Assembly (NCBI GenBank): GCA_003452935.1
Contig: DMMY01000021.1
Location: 22,403-86,402 of the forward strand
Length of the DNA: 64,000 nt
Origin: Elusimicrobiota bacterium
GTDB taxonomy: Bacteria; Elusimicrobiota; Elusimicrobia; UBA1565; UBA9628
Direction: 5' to 3'
Shown here one piece after another: positions 34,295 to 43,296 of this stretch. Position 1 is the first letter of the stretch, and each line of letters opens with the position of its first letter. The translations under genes were made by a program, and so were the position numbers. The notes under the pieces are model-generated. The model searched no databases. It was not told the origin of the DNA and was given only the letters and a program-made list of their open reading frames with translations.

Positions 34295-36100
34295 ATGTCT
34301 TTGACTTTCATCGATTGGCTCATCATGGCGGTTTACTTCGCTTTCGTGCTCGGCATCGGAGCCGCCCTCAAGCGTTTCATGAAGACCAGCGACGATTTCT
34401 TCCTGGCGGGCCGTTCGATGCCCGCCTGGGTGGCGGGCCTGGCCTTCATCTCGGCCAACCTTGGCGCCCAGGAGGTCATCGGCATGGCGGCCTCCGGCGC
34501 CAAATACGGTATTGCCACGAGCCACTTCTACTGGATCGGCGCCATCCCGGCCATGGTCTTCGTGGGCCTCTTCATGATGCCGTTCTATTACGGCTCCCGC
34601 GCCCGCTCCGTGCCGGAGTATCTGCGCCTGCGATTCAACGAGCAGACGCGCGCCCTCAACGCCGTTTCCTTCGCGGCCATGACCGTCTTCTCCTCCGGCA
34701 TCTCCATGTACGCCATGGCCAAGCTGATCGTGACCCTGCACATCTTCGACGGCCTCTGCGCGGCCGCGGGCATACCCGCCGCCTGGATATTCCACGTGAG
34801 CATCATCGTCTCCGCGCTCATCGTGCTGATCTATATATTCCTGGGCGGCCTGACCAGCGCGATTTACAACGAGGTGCTCCAGTTCTTCCTGATCGTCGCG
34901 GGCTTTCTGCCGCTCGTCTGGCTGGGGCTCAAGGACGTCGGCGGCTGGGAGGGGCTGACGGCGCGGTTGCCGGACCCGTCCTTCGCCCATTCCTGGGTCG
35001 GCATGGGCAGCCCCCAGACCAACGCCTTCGGCGTGGAGTGGTTCGGGCTCGCCATGGGGCTGGGCTTCGTGCTGTCCTTCGGCTATTGGTGCACGGATTT
35101 CCTCGTCGTGCAGAGGGCGATGGCCGCCGACTCCATGAGCGCGGCCCGGCGCACCCCTCTTATCGCCGCGCTGCCCAAGATGCTGATGCCCTTCCTGGTC
35201 ATCCTGCCGGGCCTCATCGCCGTCTCGCTGGCCGCCGGCGCGGCGCAGCCCGCGCGGATCGTCGAGGGCGTTGCCTTGGAGGCCGCAGCACAGCCCGGAG
35301 GCCGGGGCATCATCCCGGTGAAGATGGAGCCGGGCACGGACCGGCCGGCGCTGGACAGCGAGGGCAAGCCCCAGCTTGACTACGACATGGCCATCCCCAT
35401 GATGCTTCTGCATTACTTCCCGACCGGCCTGCTGGGGCTGGGCCTGACCGCCCTGCTGGCCAGCTTCATGTCCGGGATGGCGGGCAACGTCACGGCGTTC
35501 AATACGGTGTGGACCTACGATATCTATCAATCCTATATCAAGCCGAACGCCTCGGACCAGCATTATCTATGGATGGGGCACATGGCCACGGTCTTCGGCA
35601 TAGGCCTTTCCGTGCTGGCGGCCTACGCCGCGACCCGCTTCAACAACATCATGGACATGCTCCAGCTGGTCTTCGCCTTCGTCAACGCGCCGCTTTTCGC
35701 GACGTTCCTGTTGGGCATGTTCTGGAAGCGGGCCACCGGGCACGGGGCCTTCTTCGGCTTGCTCGCGGGCATCGCCGCCGCCGCGGTCCATCACGGCATG
35801 ACCCTGCCGGCCGGCGCGGTCTGCGGCATCAAAGGCGGCTGGGCCGTCGTCGTCCATCACTACCCGAGCGAGATGGCGCAGAATTTCTGGACGGCCATCT
35901 GGGCTTGGTGCGTCTGCTTCGGCGTGACCATCGCGGTGAGCCTGCTGACCCGGCCGCGCCCGGACAATGAACTGGTCGGGCTGGTCTACTCGCTGACCGA
36001 GAAGCCCGAGGAGGACCGCCTGCCGTGGCTGCGCCGTCCGGCGGCGTTGGGGATCGCCGTCCTCGTCTGCACGCTGGCGCTGAACCTGATCTTCTGGTAG
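34295..36100 (+). CDS. Sodium/solute symporter, SSS family (vSGLT-like)
   Basis: A 601-aa permease with about 14 hydrophobic segments. Family features: FFLAGRSMPAWVAGLAFISANLGAQEVIG, the sodium-site region TAFNTVWTYDIYQ and ALLASFMSGMAGNV, and the vSGLT-like segment GYWCTDFLVVQRAMAA. Length and motifs fit sodium/galactose (glucose) transporters. Divergently transcribed from galM-galT-galK, hence a likely galactose importer; the substrate is inferred from context. An 84-residue-long loop around 320-350 is Pro/Gly-rich. Confidence 0.85.
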   Translation: MSLTFIDWLIMAVYFAFVLGIGAALKRFMKTSDDFFLAGRSMPAWVAGLAFISANLGAQEVIGMAASGAKYGIATSHFYWIGAIPAMVFVGLFMMPFYYGSRARSVPEYLRLRFNEQTRALNAVSFAAMTVFSSGISMYAMAKLIVTLHIFDGLCAAAGIPAAWIFHVSIIVSALIVLIYIFLGGLTSAIYNEVLQFFLIVAGFLPLVWLGLKDVGGWEGLTARLPDPSFAHSWVGMGSPQTNAFGVEWFGLAMGLGFVLSFGYWCTDFLVVQRAMAADSMSAARRTPLIAALPKMLMPFLVILPGLIAVSLAAGAAQPARIVEGVALEAAAQPGGRGIIPVKMEPGTDRPALDSEGKPQLDYDMAIPMMLLHYFPTGLLGLGLTALLASFMSGMAGNVTAFNTVWTYDIYQSYIKPNASDQHYLWMGHMATVFGIGLSVLAAYAATRFNNIMDMLQLVFAFVNAPLFATFLLGMFWKRATGHGAFFGLLAGIAAAAVHHGMTLPAGAVCGIKGGWAVVVHHYPSEMAQNFWTAIWAWCVCFGVTIAVSLLTRPRPDNELVGLVYSLTEKPEEDRLPWLRRPAALGIAVLVCTLALNLIFW

Positions 36101-36114
36101 GAAAGGAGCGACCT

Positions 36115-36306
36115 ATGGGCCTCGATATCCGCGTTCCGATAGGCTTGATGTTCGTGATCCTGGGCCTGCTGTTGGGGGGCTTCGGGATATTCAGCGACCC
36201 CGCCCTCTACGCCCGGTCCCTCGGTGTGAACGTGAACCTGTGGTGGGGGATCGCCTTGGTCGTTTTCGGGGGCGGTTTCCTAGGGCTGAGCCGACGCCGC
36301 GGCTGA
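36115..36306 (+). CDS. 63-aa membrane protein downstream of the symporter
   Basis: Two hydrophobic helices (RVPIGLMFVILGLLLGGFGIF and VNLWWGIALVVFGGGFLGL) joined by a short loop, ending in Arg residues (SRRRG). The start codon follows AGGAAAGGAGC; the gene is 14 nt behind the symporter, so it is in the same operon. It could be a small accessory subunit of the transporter. It overlaps the convergent ABC gene by 27 bp. Confidence 0.65.
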   Translation: MGLDIRVPIGLMFVILGLLLGGFGIFSDPALYARSLGVNVNLWWGIALVVFGGGFLGLSRRRG

Positions 36307-38760
36307 GGCTCGGTAGGCCTCGACTAGCCGCGTGTAGCGCCCGCCGAGCGCCATAAGCTCGGCGTGGGTCCCGATCTCTGCGACGATGCCTCCCTCGATT
36401 ACGGCGATCTTGTCGTAGCTCTCGCCGCGCTCCGGCAGTTCCGAGAAGACGAGCGTGGTCTTTCCCTTGGACAGGGCCTCGAACGTCCGCCCGAGCAGGC
36501 GGCTCCTGCCGGTCTCGAGTCCTTTGCCGATATCCTCGGCGACGAGGAGGGTCGGGTCCTTGAGGACGACGCGTGCCAAGGCCAGGCGTTGGCGCTCCTC
36601 GGCGTCCAGGACCGCCCCGTCCGTCCCGAGGGGCGTGTCGAGTCCCTGAGGCATGCGCGACATGTCGAGCAGGGACATGGCTCCGGCGGCGCGCAAGGCC
36701 TCCAAGAGTTTCTCGTCCGGGATGGGGCCCGCAATTCCGAAGAGAAGGTTCTCGCGCAGGGTGCCGGGCAGGGTCAGCGCCTGGCCGTGGACCAGGGAGG
36801 TTCGCCCCACGAGGCTGGCGCGCTGGAGTTCCGCGACGTCCGTCCCTCCGACCCGCACCGTGCCGCCTATGGGGGAGTCGAGGCGCAGGAGGAGGTCCAC
36901 CATGGCGCGGCGGGCGAGATCGTCGCCGCTGAGCACGAGCAGGCGCTCTTTCGGCCGTAGCGACAGGTCGATCCCGTTGAGTATCCGGCCTTTTCCCGGG
37001 ATGGCGTAGCTCACGCCCTGGAAGGAGACCTCGGAGCCGGAGACCTCTTTCGCCCCGGGCTTGTCAGGGGCGGCCTCGGGAGCGTTGAAGAGTTCGATGA
37101 CCCGGCGCATCCCGCCCTCGGCCGATTTGCTTCCGTTATATTGGTCGAAAATGCCCGTGGCGGCCCCGCGGAGATCTCCGGCGTAGCCGCGCAGGGCCAT
37201 CACCTGTCCCACGCTTGGGGTGCCGAGGAAAATGAAGCTCGCCAAGCCCGCGCCCAGCACTAGAAGCTCCGAGAAAATGGTCTGCAGGAAGTCCCGCACG
37301 GTGGCGTAGGTCGAGTCCAGCTTGGCGACGTCGATCCAGATATTCTCGTAGCGCTCCGTGCTGCGGGCGTAGCGGGACTTTGACTCGCCCTCGGCCCCGT
37401 CCGCACGGGACACGCGGCTGCTCGCCAGCAGTTCCTCCCCCGCGCGGACCAGGTCCGCCTGCAGCGCGGCGACGTGCTCCTGCTGCCGGGCCACGTTGTT
37501 TCCGTAGCGCCAGGACATGATCGCCACGATCGGGATGGAGGCGAAGATCGCCAAGGCCAGCTGCCAGCTCGTGCTGAAGGCGAAGGCGCTCGCCGTCGCC
37601 AGCTGGATGAGGAGTTGGGGGAAGGCCAGCGGGATTTCGAGGTTCTTGACCGTGATCCTTCCGACATCCTGGAACAGGCGCATGGAGTATTCGGCCGGGT
37701 CGCCCCGGCCGGCGTACGAGGCAGGCAGGCGCTGGAGATGGCCGAACAGCTTCACCCGGAAGTCGGTGCGCATGCGCACCTTGATGCGCTCGATCTGGAC
37801 CCAGTTGATCTTCCAAAGGATGACCCTGAGCGCCGTCAATGCGATGAGCCCGCCGAACCAGCCCAGCGCGAGCGCGCCGGCATGGGCCAGGGCCGCGTCG
37901 ATGAAGGCGCCGAAGGAGAAGGAAAGGATCGTTCCCAGGGAGCCCTTGGCGATGAGGACGCCGCGGGCCCAGCGGGTTTGGCGCCGGTACGGCCGTGTGG
38001 CCTCGGTGAAGGCCGGGTCTCCGAACATCATCTCGCGCAGGGTGCGCCCGATCTGCCGCAGGGCTTCGCGCGGACCCGCGCGAGGCGACTGGTCGCTCGC
38101 CTGAGGCGACGGTAATCCCGGCCCGGGCCGCTCGAATCTCGCTTCGGCGGGAAGCAGGCCGGTAGAGGATGGGGACCATCTCTCGATGTCGCGGTCGATC
38201 CAAGTGTCCAGCCTCGAGACGCGGGGCGTCGTTGAGTCGTCCGTCCGCCGCTTGCCGGCGCCCGAGAAGGCTGCTTCGAGAGGGGCCTCGATGCCGCGTC
38301 CTTCGGGGGCCTCGCGGCCGCGGGCGATCTCATCGGCGAGGCTCTCCAGGGCCGGACCGGCCGCCGGCGATCCCTGGACCGCCGCGGCGGCATGCGCTTT
38401 GGCCGGCGTCAGTGAGCGCGCCTGCTCCGCCGGCGGAAGTGCCAAGGCCCGCGCCGAGGGAGCGGCTTCGGTCTGCGCGCTTGCCGGGATCAAGGCGGGC
38501 CGGACAAAGGCCGAGGGCGAGCCGGGCAGCGCGAGGGCCGAGTCAAGCCGGAGGCCCGCGCCCGGCAGCGGGCCGAGGTTCATGGCCCCGGAGAGCGGCT
38601 GGACGCGAGCGGCCGCGCCCGCCGTGAAGATCGAACCCCGCGTCGCCGGCGCCGGGGCTTTGAAGGTCTGCGCGAGGGCCTCATATGTTCCGGCGCCCGG
38701 CGTGTAGGCCAGCAAGACCGCCGCGAGAGCGGCGCATAAAGGACGCTTGATGGCGCGCAT
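36280..38760 (-). CDS. ABC exporter homologue with degenerate ATPase motifs and N-terminal extension
   Basis: An 826-aa protein. Residues 1-30 look like a signal (RPLCAALAAVLLAYTPGAG), followed by ~200 residues rich in Ala/Pro. Around 250-560 lies a type IV ABC exporter membrane domain (GDPAEYSMRLFQDVGRIT, then several helices). The C-terminal 240 residues align with an ABC ATPase but nearly all catalytic elements are gone: Walker A replaced by SGDDLARRAM (611-620), Q loop VHGQ, signature LDAEERQ (718-724), Walker B VAEDIGKGLE, and the switch His replaced in FSELPERG. ATP hydrolysis looks impossible; role unknown. Confidence 0.8.
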   Translation of the reverse strand: MRAIKRPLCAALAAVLLAYTPGAGTYEALAQTFKAPAPATRGSIFTAGAAARVQPLSGAMNLGPLPGAGLRLDSALALPGSPSAFVRPALIPASAQTEAAPSARALALPPAEQARSLTPAKAHAAAAVQGSPAAGPALESLADEIARGREAPEGRGIEAPLEAAFSGAGKRRTDDSTTPRVSRLDTWIDRDIERWSPSSTGLLPAEARFERPGPGLPSPQASDQSPRAGPREALRQIGRTLREMMFGDPAFTEATRPYRRQTRWARGVLIAKGSLGTILSFSFGAFIDAALAHAGALALGWFGGLIALTALRVILWKINWVQIERIKVRMRTDFRVKLFGHLQRLPASYAGRGDPAEYSMRLFQDVGRITVKNLEIPLAFPQLLIQLATASAFAFSTSWQLALAIFASIPIVAIMSWRYGNNVARQQEHVAALQADLVRAGEELLASSRVSRADGAEGESKSRYARSTERYENIWIDVAKLDSTYATVRDFLQTIFSELLVLGAGLASFIFLGTPSVGQVMALRGYAGDLRGAATGIFDQYNGSKSAEGGMRRVIELFNAPEAAPDKPGAKEVSGSEVSFQGVSYAIPGKGRILNGIDLSLRPKERLLVLSGDDLARRAMVDLLLRLDSPIGGTVRVGGTDVAELQRASLVGRTSLVHGQALTLPGTLRENLLFGIAGPIPDEKLLEALRAAGAMSLLDMSRMPQGLDTPLGTDGAVLDAEERQRLALARVVLKDPTLLVAEDIGKGLETGRSRLLGRTFEALSKGKTTLVFSELPERGESYDKIAVIEGGIVAEIGTHAELMALGGRYTRLVEAYRASAAASAQP

Positions 38761-38771
38761 ACGTGGAGCCA

Positions 38772-38777
38772 ATTATA
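38772..38777 (-). promoter_or_regulatory. TATAAT box 11 nt before the ABC-exporter-like start codon
   Basis: Perfect -10 hexamer on the minus strand; no convincing -35. With a start site ~7 nt downstream, the 5' leader would be about 4 nt, and no ribosome site is present. Confidence 0.4.
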
Positions 38778-39037
38778 TCGCGGGTAGTCTCAGGTGGGGC
38801 GGGACCTTTGGCGTGCGCTCTTGGCGGCATTGGGCCTATGAGCATTTAGGCCCTACGACCCACTTGCTTAGCGGTGTCACTCATTAGCGGTCCCCGGAAC
38901 TTTGTGAACTTTTGAAGCCCGCGTTCACGCGGCACAGTATCCGGACTTTTTATCTAGATGGATCTTCTGGTTTACCTTATGTGACGCATACGGAAGCGGG
39001 CGTGTTCATGCTATTCTATCTGTACGGTTGCACCAAA

Positions 39038-39073
39038 TGCGGGGTGAACCTGCGGCAACGGCAGGTCCCCGCA
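39038..39073 (+). other. Stable two-part hairpin upstream of the pectate-lyase-like gene
   Basis: TGCGGGG (39038-39044) pairs with CCCCGCA (39067-39073), and inside it ACCTGC pairs with GCAGGT across a GGCAACG loop, leaving a TGA bulge. CCAA (39033) and TTGG (39084) could extend it. It lies 67 nt before the start codon. The remainder of 38773-39139 has no gene. It could be a regulatory leader; no known riboswitch was matched. Confidence 0.45.
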
Positions 39074-39139
39074 AGACCATGAATTGGACGTCCCGTCGCG
39101 GAGTGAAAATTTCAACCTTCTCGATGAGAGTATAAACCC

Positions 39140-41623
39140 ATGAAAAAACTTCTCGTCGTTGTGGGAATATTGGTTGGCGCGTCCGCGAGCCAGGCGGCGG
39201 CGCTTCTGCCCGCGTTTCCCGGAGTTCAGGGCCAGGGCGCGACGACCGTGGGAGGACGGGGGGGGCGGGTTTATAAGGTCACCAATCTCAATGATTCGGG
39301 GCCAGGCTCTTTGCGCGCCGCTGTCACGGCGTCCGGACCTCGGATCGTGGTTTTCGACGTTTCGGGAAACATCAATCTGGCCAGCCGGCTCGTCATCACC
39401 CAGCCGTATCTGACCATCGCCGGCCAAACCTCGCCGGGCGGCGTCTGCGTCACCGGCTGGGAGACGGAATTTCAGCGGACCCATGACGTCCTGGTGACGC
39501 ATATGAGGTTTAGGGCCGGCTCGCACGGCCAGGGGGCCGTGGATCCCTCCAAGACCCACGCGGTCATGGTGGCCGGAGGCGCCGGCTCCAATCCCGTCTA
39601 CAACATCGTCTTCGACCACTGCTCGTTTTCCTGGGGCATCGACGAGACTGTGGACGTGGCCTACAACGCCTTGGGCGTGACTTTTTCCTGGTGCATCATC
39701 GGGCCGGGACTGTACAGCGCCGGCCACGAGGAGGGCAGCCATGGGACCGGGATGGTGTTCTGGGGAAAGTACGCCAAGCCCAACCAGGAAGCCTCGGTTC
39801 ATCATTGCTTTTTCCCGAATAACGACTTCCGCGATCCGGAGATCGGCACCGGCGTGAACTTGGAAGTCAAAAACGACGTGGCCTATAATTGGCATAGCGC
39901 CTTGTCTCCTCAATTCAACCATGCGCCGGACGACCAGCCGCACTCGCACCTCAACTATATCCACAATTACGCCAAAAGCGGCCCCAATGGGGCGAATAAT
40001 CCCTGCGGCGTGGGCAGCGCGGAGCTGTTCTTCTGCGATGCGTACGGGGCGAACTGCCATGAGGTGGCGGCCAACGCTTATCCGGCGATTTATTACAAGG
40101 GGAACCTGGGCTGCGCCCGGAAGAGCCAAAGCGATCCCGAGTGGCGCATCATCGCGGGCTGGTCTCCGACTTCCTGGTTGTCCTCCGGTTGGCGCGCGGC
40201 GACCCCCTTTGCGTTTACCTCGGAGGGCATACCGGTCACGGAGACGGTCATGAGCGACGCTTACGCCGATTACGTCGTGGCCCATGCCGGAGCCACCCGG
40301 CCGGGCCGCGACAGCGAGGATAAGGGCTTGGCCGATGACTACTTCAACGGAACGCAGCTCCATCGCCGCGCGAACGTGTCCTATCCCGCGGACTTTCCGA
40401 TTTTGTCGGGAGGGGCGGCTTTGTCCGACGCGGAAAGCGACGGCATGCCGGACGTCTGGGAAAGGGCTCATGGACTCAATGCCGCCCTGGATGATTCCGC
40501 CGGCGATGTGGACGGCGACGGCTACACAAACATCGAGGAATACCTGCACGAGTTGGGCGGATATGCGGGCGGCGATGCGCCTGTCCGCGCGGGGATTATT
40601 TTTGAAGATAATTTCGACGCGCAAAAAGACTGGTCTGTCCCATATACCGAATCGAATCAATTGTGCAACAAAGAAACCGGCTGCGCCAACGTCCCTTCCG
40701 GTTATTACGGGTATTATATTTCCAAATCCGTCATCGCTCCTGTTACCGGCCATGGATTGCACTTGAACGGCGTCAACAGGCGCGGGCCTTCCGGAAAAGG
40801 GCTGACATTCTGGGATCAAACCGATGGCTCCGCCAACTGGACGTCCGGAATGCAGATCGGCCTGGATTTCCCGGCGCAGAACGGGATATATGTTCGCTAC
40901 TGGATCAAGATGCAGCCGAACTATGTCTACTATAAGGGCGCGCTGGCCAACATGCTGCGCAAGATGAATCATATCAGCCATTATAGATACAACGGATATC
41001 CGTTTACTTTTTTCAGCAGCGGCGGATTTTTTCCAACAACCGTCAATCAGGTGAGATTCGGAAATGCGAACGGTTTGGCGAACATCCAGAATTTATATTT
41101 CATCAGGCCAGACCCCAGCTACAACGGAATTCAGCCTGCATTCACGCCGGCTTTGGGCACCAAAGACGCGTCGAACACCGGGCTGTATAATTATTTCGAC
41201 AAGCCCGGAGACAGTCTGCCCATGGGCAATTGGAACGGGACCGGGACGGAATATAATTCGCCGGGGATGTTCGCTGACGGCGACTGGCATTGCCTTGAAT
41301 ATCACGTCAAAAACAATTCCGCCCCGGGCGTGGCGGATGGCGTTTATAAATTCTGGCTGGACGGCGTCCTGCAGATAGATTCGGGTCCGCACATGCTTTA
41401 CCGGGAGGCCTCTTCCACCCTTCCGGACAATATCTGGAATTTCGTCCATATCGGCGGCAATGCCCTCAATCCTTACTTGGGCCCGGGGGGCCGCGGGGAA
41501 CAATGGTACGCGGTGGACGATCTTGTGGTGAGCACGTCTTATATCGGGCCGGATTATGTCATCGGCTCATCGACGGCCCCTTCCGCCCCTCCCGCGGCGC
41601 CCAAGGGACTGAGAATGAAATAG
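39140..41623 (+). CDS. Secreted pectate-lyase-like multidomain enzyme
   Basis: An 827-aa exported protein. After the signal (MKKLLVVVGILVGASASQAAA) comes a polysaccharide-lyase family 1-like beta-helix: GGRGGRVYKVTNLNDSGPGS, DHCSFSWGIDETVDV, HHCFFPNNDFRDPEI, VAYNWHS. At ~440-480 a calcium-loop segment, DAESDGMPDVWERAHGL ... DVDGDGYTNIEEY. The C-terminal ~300 residues look like a concanavalin-type lectin/glucanase domain. It ends in SAPPAAPKGLRMK, like the protein at 16161. Likely acts on pectin or related plant polysaccharide outside the cell. Confidence 0.82.
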   Translation: MKKLLVVVGILVGASASQAAALLPAFPGVQGQGATTVGGRGGRVYKVTNLNDSGPGSLRAAVTASGPRIVVFDVSGNINLASRLVITQPYLTIAGQTSPGGVCVTGWETEFQRTHDVLVTHMRFRAGSHGQGAVDPSKTHAVMVAGGAGSNPVYNIVFDHCSFSWGIDETVDVAYNALGVTFSWCIIGPGLYSAGHEEGSHGTGMVFWGKYAKPNQEASVHHCFFPNNDFRDPEIGTGVNLEVKNDVAYNWHSALSPQFNHAPDDQPHSHLNYIHNYAKSGPNGANNPCGVGSAELFFCDAYGANCHEVAANAYPAIYYKGNLGCARKSQSDPEWRIIAGWSPTSWLSSGWRAATPFAFTSEGIPVTETVMSDAYADYVVAHAGATRPGRDSEDKGLADDYFNGTQLHRRANVSYPADFPILSGGAALSDAESDGMPDVWERAHGLNAALDDSAGDVDGDGYTNIEEYLHELGGYAGGDAPVRAGIIFEDNFDAQKDWSVPYTESNQLCNKETGCANVPSGYYGYYISKSVIAPVTGHGLHLNGVNRRGPSGKGLTFWDQTDGSANWTSGMQIGLDFPAQNGIYVRYWIKMQPNYVYYKGALANMLRKMNHISHYRYNGYPFTFFSSGGFFPTTVNQVRFGNANGLANIQNLYFIRPDPSYNGIQPAFTPALGTKDASNTGLYNYFDKPGDSLPMGNWNGTGTEYNSPGMFADGDWHCLEYHVKNNSAPGVADGVYKFWLDGVLQIDSGPHMLYREASSTLPDNIWNFVHIGGNALNPYLGPGGRGEQWYAVDDLVVSTSYIGPDYVIGSSTAPSAPPAAPKGLRMK

Positions 41624-41787
41624 CCGCGCTCGTGAAAAGCGGGGCGGATCAGCGAGGAATATGGTTTCAAGCTGGGGGAGGTTGCGGGCATGGGTTCAAA
41701 GGCGGCGAGTTCGGCTTTGATAGGGGCTCTCGCGGCGGCCACCGGCGCTGACAGCCGGCGGGAGAATAATCCTTTCGCCTGCGCGGA

Positions 41788-42534
41788 ATGCCTGTTTTGA
41801 TCCGATCCAAGAGTTGCGCGGCCCTGCTCGTTGCCTTCCTGCCTGCTGCGGCCTTGGCCAAGGGCCGCTCCCCTGAGATCGGCGGGGGCATGACCTTCGC
41901 CAAGGGGACCGACGACTACCACCGGTTTTCGTTTTTCGGCGACGGAGACTGGAAGGGCCGGGTGGCGGACCCTTACGGTTGGGCGCAATTGGATATCGAC
42001 AGCTTTATCACGCGCTTCGGTTTCGGCGGCGGCGTTTGGAAGGACCTTGATCGCTATTCCAGGGTCAAGGCCGGGTTGGGAATCGCTTTCGGAAAAATCC
42101 ACGACTCGGATTCGAGGGCGAGATCGCTCACGTTGGAAACGGGCGCCGAGAAGGATTATGGACGATCCGTTTTGGGCGCCGAATACTATCTGACCGCCGG
42201 CTCGCTCGGCTCGTCGAACGTCAGCAACGCCAACGACCGGAACGTGCACGAGCGGTCCAAGGAACGAGCGGCCAGGCAGCCCGGCGCCCGCGCCGAGTCC
42301 TACACCTACCACGGGCTTTCGGGTTACGCGCAGCTGCCGGTCGGGACCTCCAAGCTCGGCTTGCAGCTGAGCCTTGGACTGCCTTCCAACGCGCGGCGCA
42401 TCCTCGCCGAGACGGTGAGCTTGAGAGTTCCGGTGGACCGATCCTTGTCCGTGCTCGCCGCCCTCGCCTTCGAGCAGCAGGGCCACGATTCCGACGTCTA
42501 CTTCTCCGCGGGATTTTATTTCCGGTTCCTGTAG
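41788..42534 (+). CDS. Putative outer-membrane beta-barrel protein
   Basis: A 248-aa exported protein (signal near ALLVAFLPAAALA). The body alternates polar and aromatic residues in strands (FSFFGDGDWKG, RFGFGGGVWKDLD, KAGLGIAFGKI, LGLQLSLGLPS) and ends in VYFSAGFYFRFL, an aromatic terminal strand like that of outer-membrane barrels. A charged loop sits at ~155-175. No family recognised. No strong ribosome site seen upstream. Confidence 0.55.
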   Translation: MPVLIRSKSCAALLVAFLPAAALAKGRSPEIGGGMTFAKGTDDYHRFSFFGDGDWKGRVADPYGWAQLDIDSFITRFGFGGGVWKDLDRYSRVKAGLGIAFGKIHDSDSRARSLTLETGAEKDYGRSVLGAEYYLTAGSLGSSNVSNANDRNVHERSKERAARQPGARAESYTYHGLSGYAQLPVGTSKLGLQLSLGLPSNARRILAETVSLRVPVDRSLSVLAALAFEQQGHDSDVYFSAGFYFRFL

Positions 42535-42598
42535 GAAGCGGTGCCGGTGGCGTCCGTCCGATGATTGCTTTTGGCAGCTCTCTTAGATCCTGCTCAGA

Positions 42599-42643
42599 TT
42601 GACAATATTACTATTCTAATGTATAATTATTCTGGCGAATAAT
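42599..42643 (+). promoter_or_regulatory. Consensus promoter with overlapping palindromic operator of the efflux operon
   Basis: TTGACA (42599-42604), exactly 17 nt, TATAAT (42622-42627): a perfect sigma-70 promoter. Its -10 runs into a perfect inverted repeat, ATTATTC-TGGC-GAATAAT (42626-42643). A TetR dimer bound there would cover the -10 and start site, so autorepression is likely. GGAGG follows before the ATG at 42658. Confidence 0.85.
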
Positions 42644-42657
42644 ATTGGAGGCGGCCA

Positions 42658-43296
42658 ATGTCAAGACCTTCTCGAAACACCGACCAGCTCCTGATCCAAG
42701 CGGGAAGGAAGCTCCTGCCGGAGACCGGGATAGCCGGACTCAGTCTGCGCCGAGTCGCGGCCGAAGCCGGCGTCAATCTCGGCATGTTCTACTACAACTT
42801 CAAGACCAAGCGGAAATTCACGCAGTTGGTGCTTCGGGAAATCTACGACGAGTTCTTCAGGGGTTTCAGCGTCGAGACCACCGGCGATTCCTCGCCCATG
42901 GAGCGTTTGCGCAAGGCGCTCATCGCCTTGGCCCGGTTCGCCCGGGACAACCGGAAACTGTTCTTGATGATGCTCCACGACGTCATTGGGGGCGAAGCGG
43001 AGGCGGTCCGCTTCGCGCAGGAGAATCTCCCGCGCCACCTGGCGATCATCGCCGGCTTGATACGCGACTGCCAGAGGCAGGGGCTTATAAAGGAGGTGCC
43101 TCTGCCGTCCGCCATAGCGTTTCTGGCCGGCAGCGCGGCCGTGCCCAACATCGCGATGGGCTTGATCGAGAGAACGGCGGCTAAAAAACCATTCGGCCTG
43201 ACGCTGAAGCAGGCGGAGCCCTTGCTGATCTCCGATGCCGCGATAGCCAAGAGGGTGGATTTGGCCTTGGGGGCGTTGGCCAAGGAGGGCGCATGA
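42658..43296 (+). CDS. TetR/AcrR family transcriptional regulator
   Basis: A 212-aa repressor. N-terminal helix-turn-helix: TGIAGLSLRRVAAEAGVNLGMFYYNFKTKRKF, the TetR signature. The variable ligand domain (~60-212) is helical and contains CQRQGLIKEVPLP. It heads the operon and overlaps tolC (ATGA). By analogy to E. coli CecR (YbiH), which precedes ybhGFSR, it likely represses this efflux system until a drug binds. Confidence 0.9.
   Translation: MSRPSRNTDQLLIQAGRKLLPETGIAGLSLRRVAAEAGVNLGMFYYNFKTKRKFTQLVLREIYDEFFRGFSVETTGDSSPMERLRKALIALARFARDNRKLFLMMLHDVIGGEAEAVRFAQENLPRHLAIIAGLIRDCQRQGLIKEVPLPSAIAFLAGSAAVPNIAMGLIERTAAKKPFGLTLKQAEPLLISDAAIAKRVDLALGALAKEGA

Noticed and set aside
39038..39073. 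c-di-GMP (GEMM) riboswitch
   Set aside because: The hairpin lacks the conserved GEMM tetraloop/receptor sequence and second hairpin.
39011..40981. 656-codon open frame on the minus strand
   Set aside because: It is antisense to the pectate-lyase-like gene, has no family pattern, no signal or ribosome site, and its openness follows from GC-rich codon bias. The plus-strand protein has clear domains.
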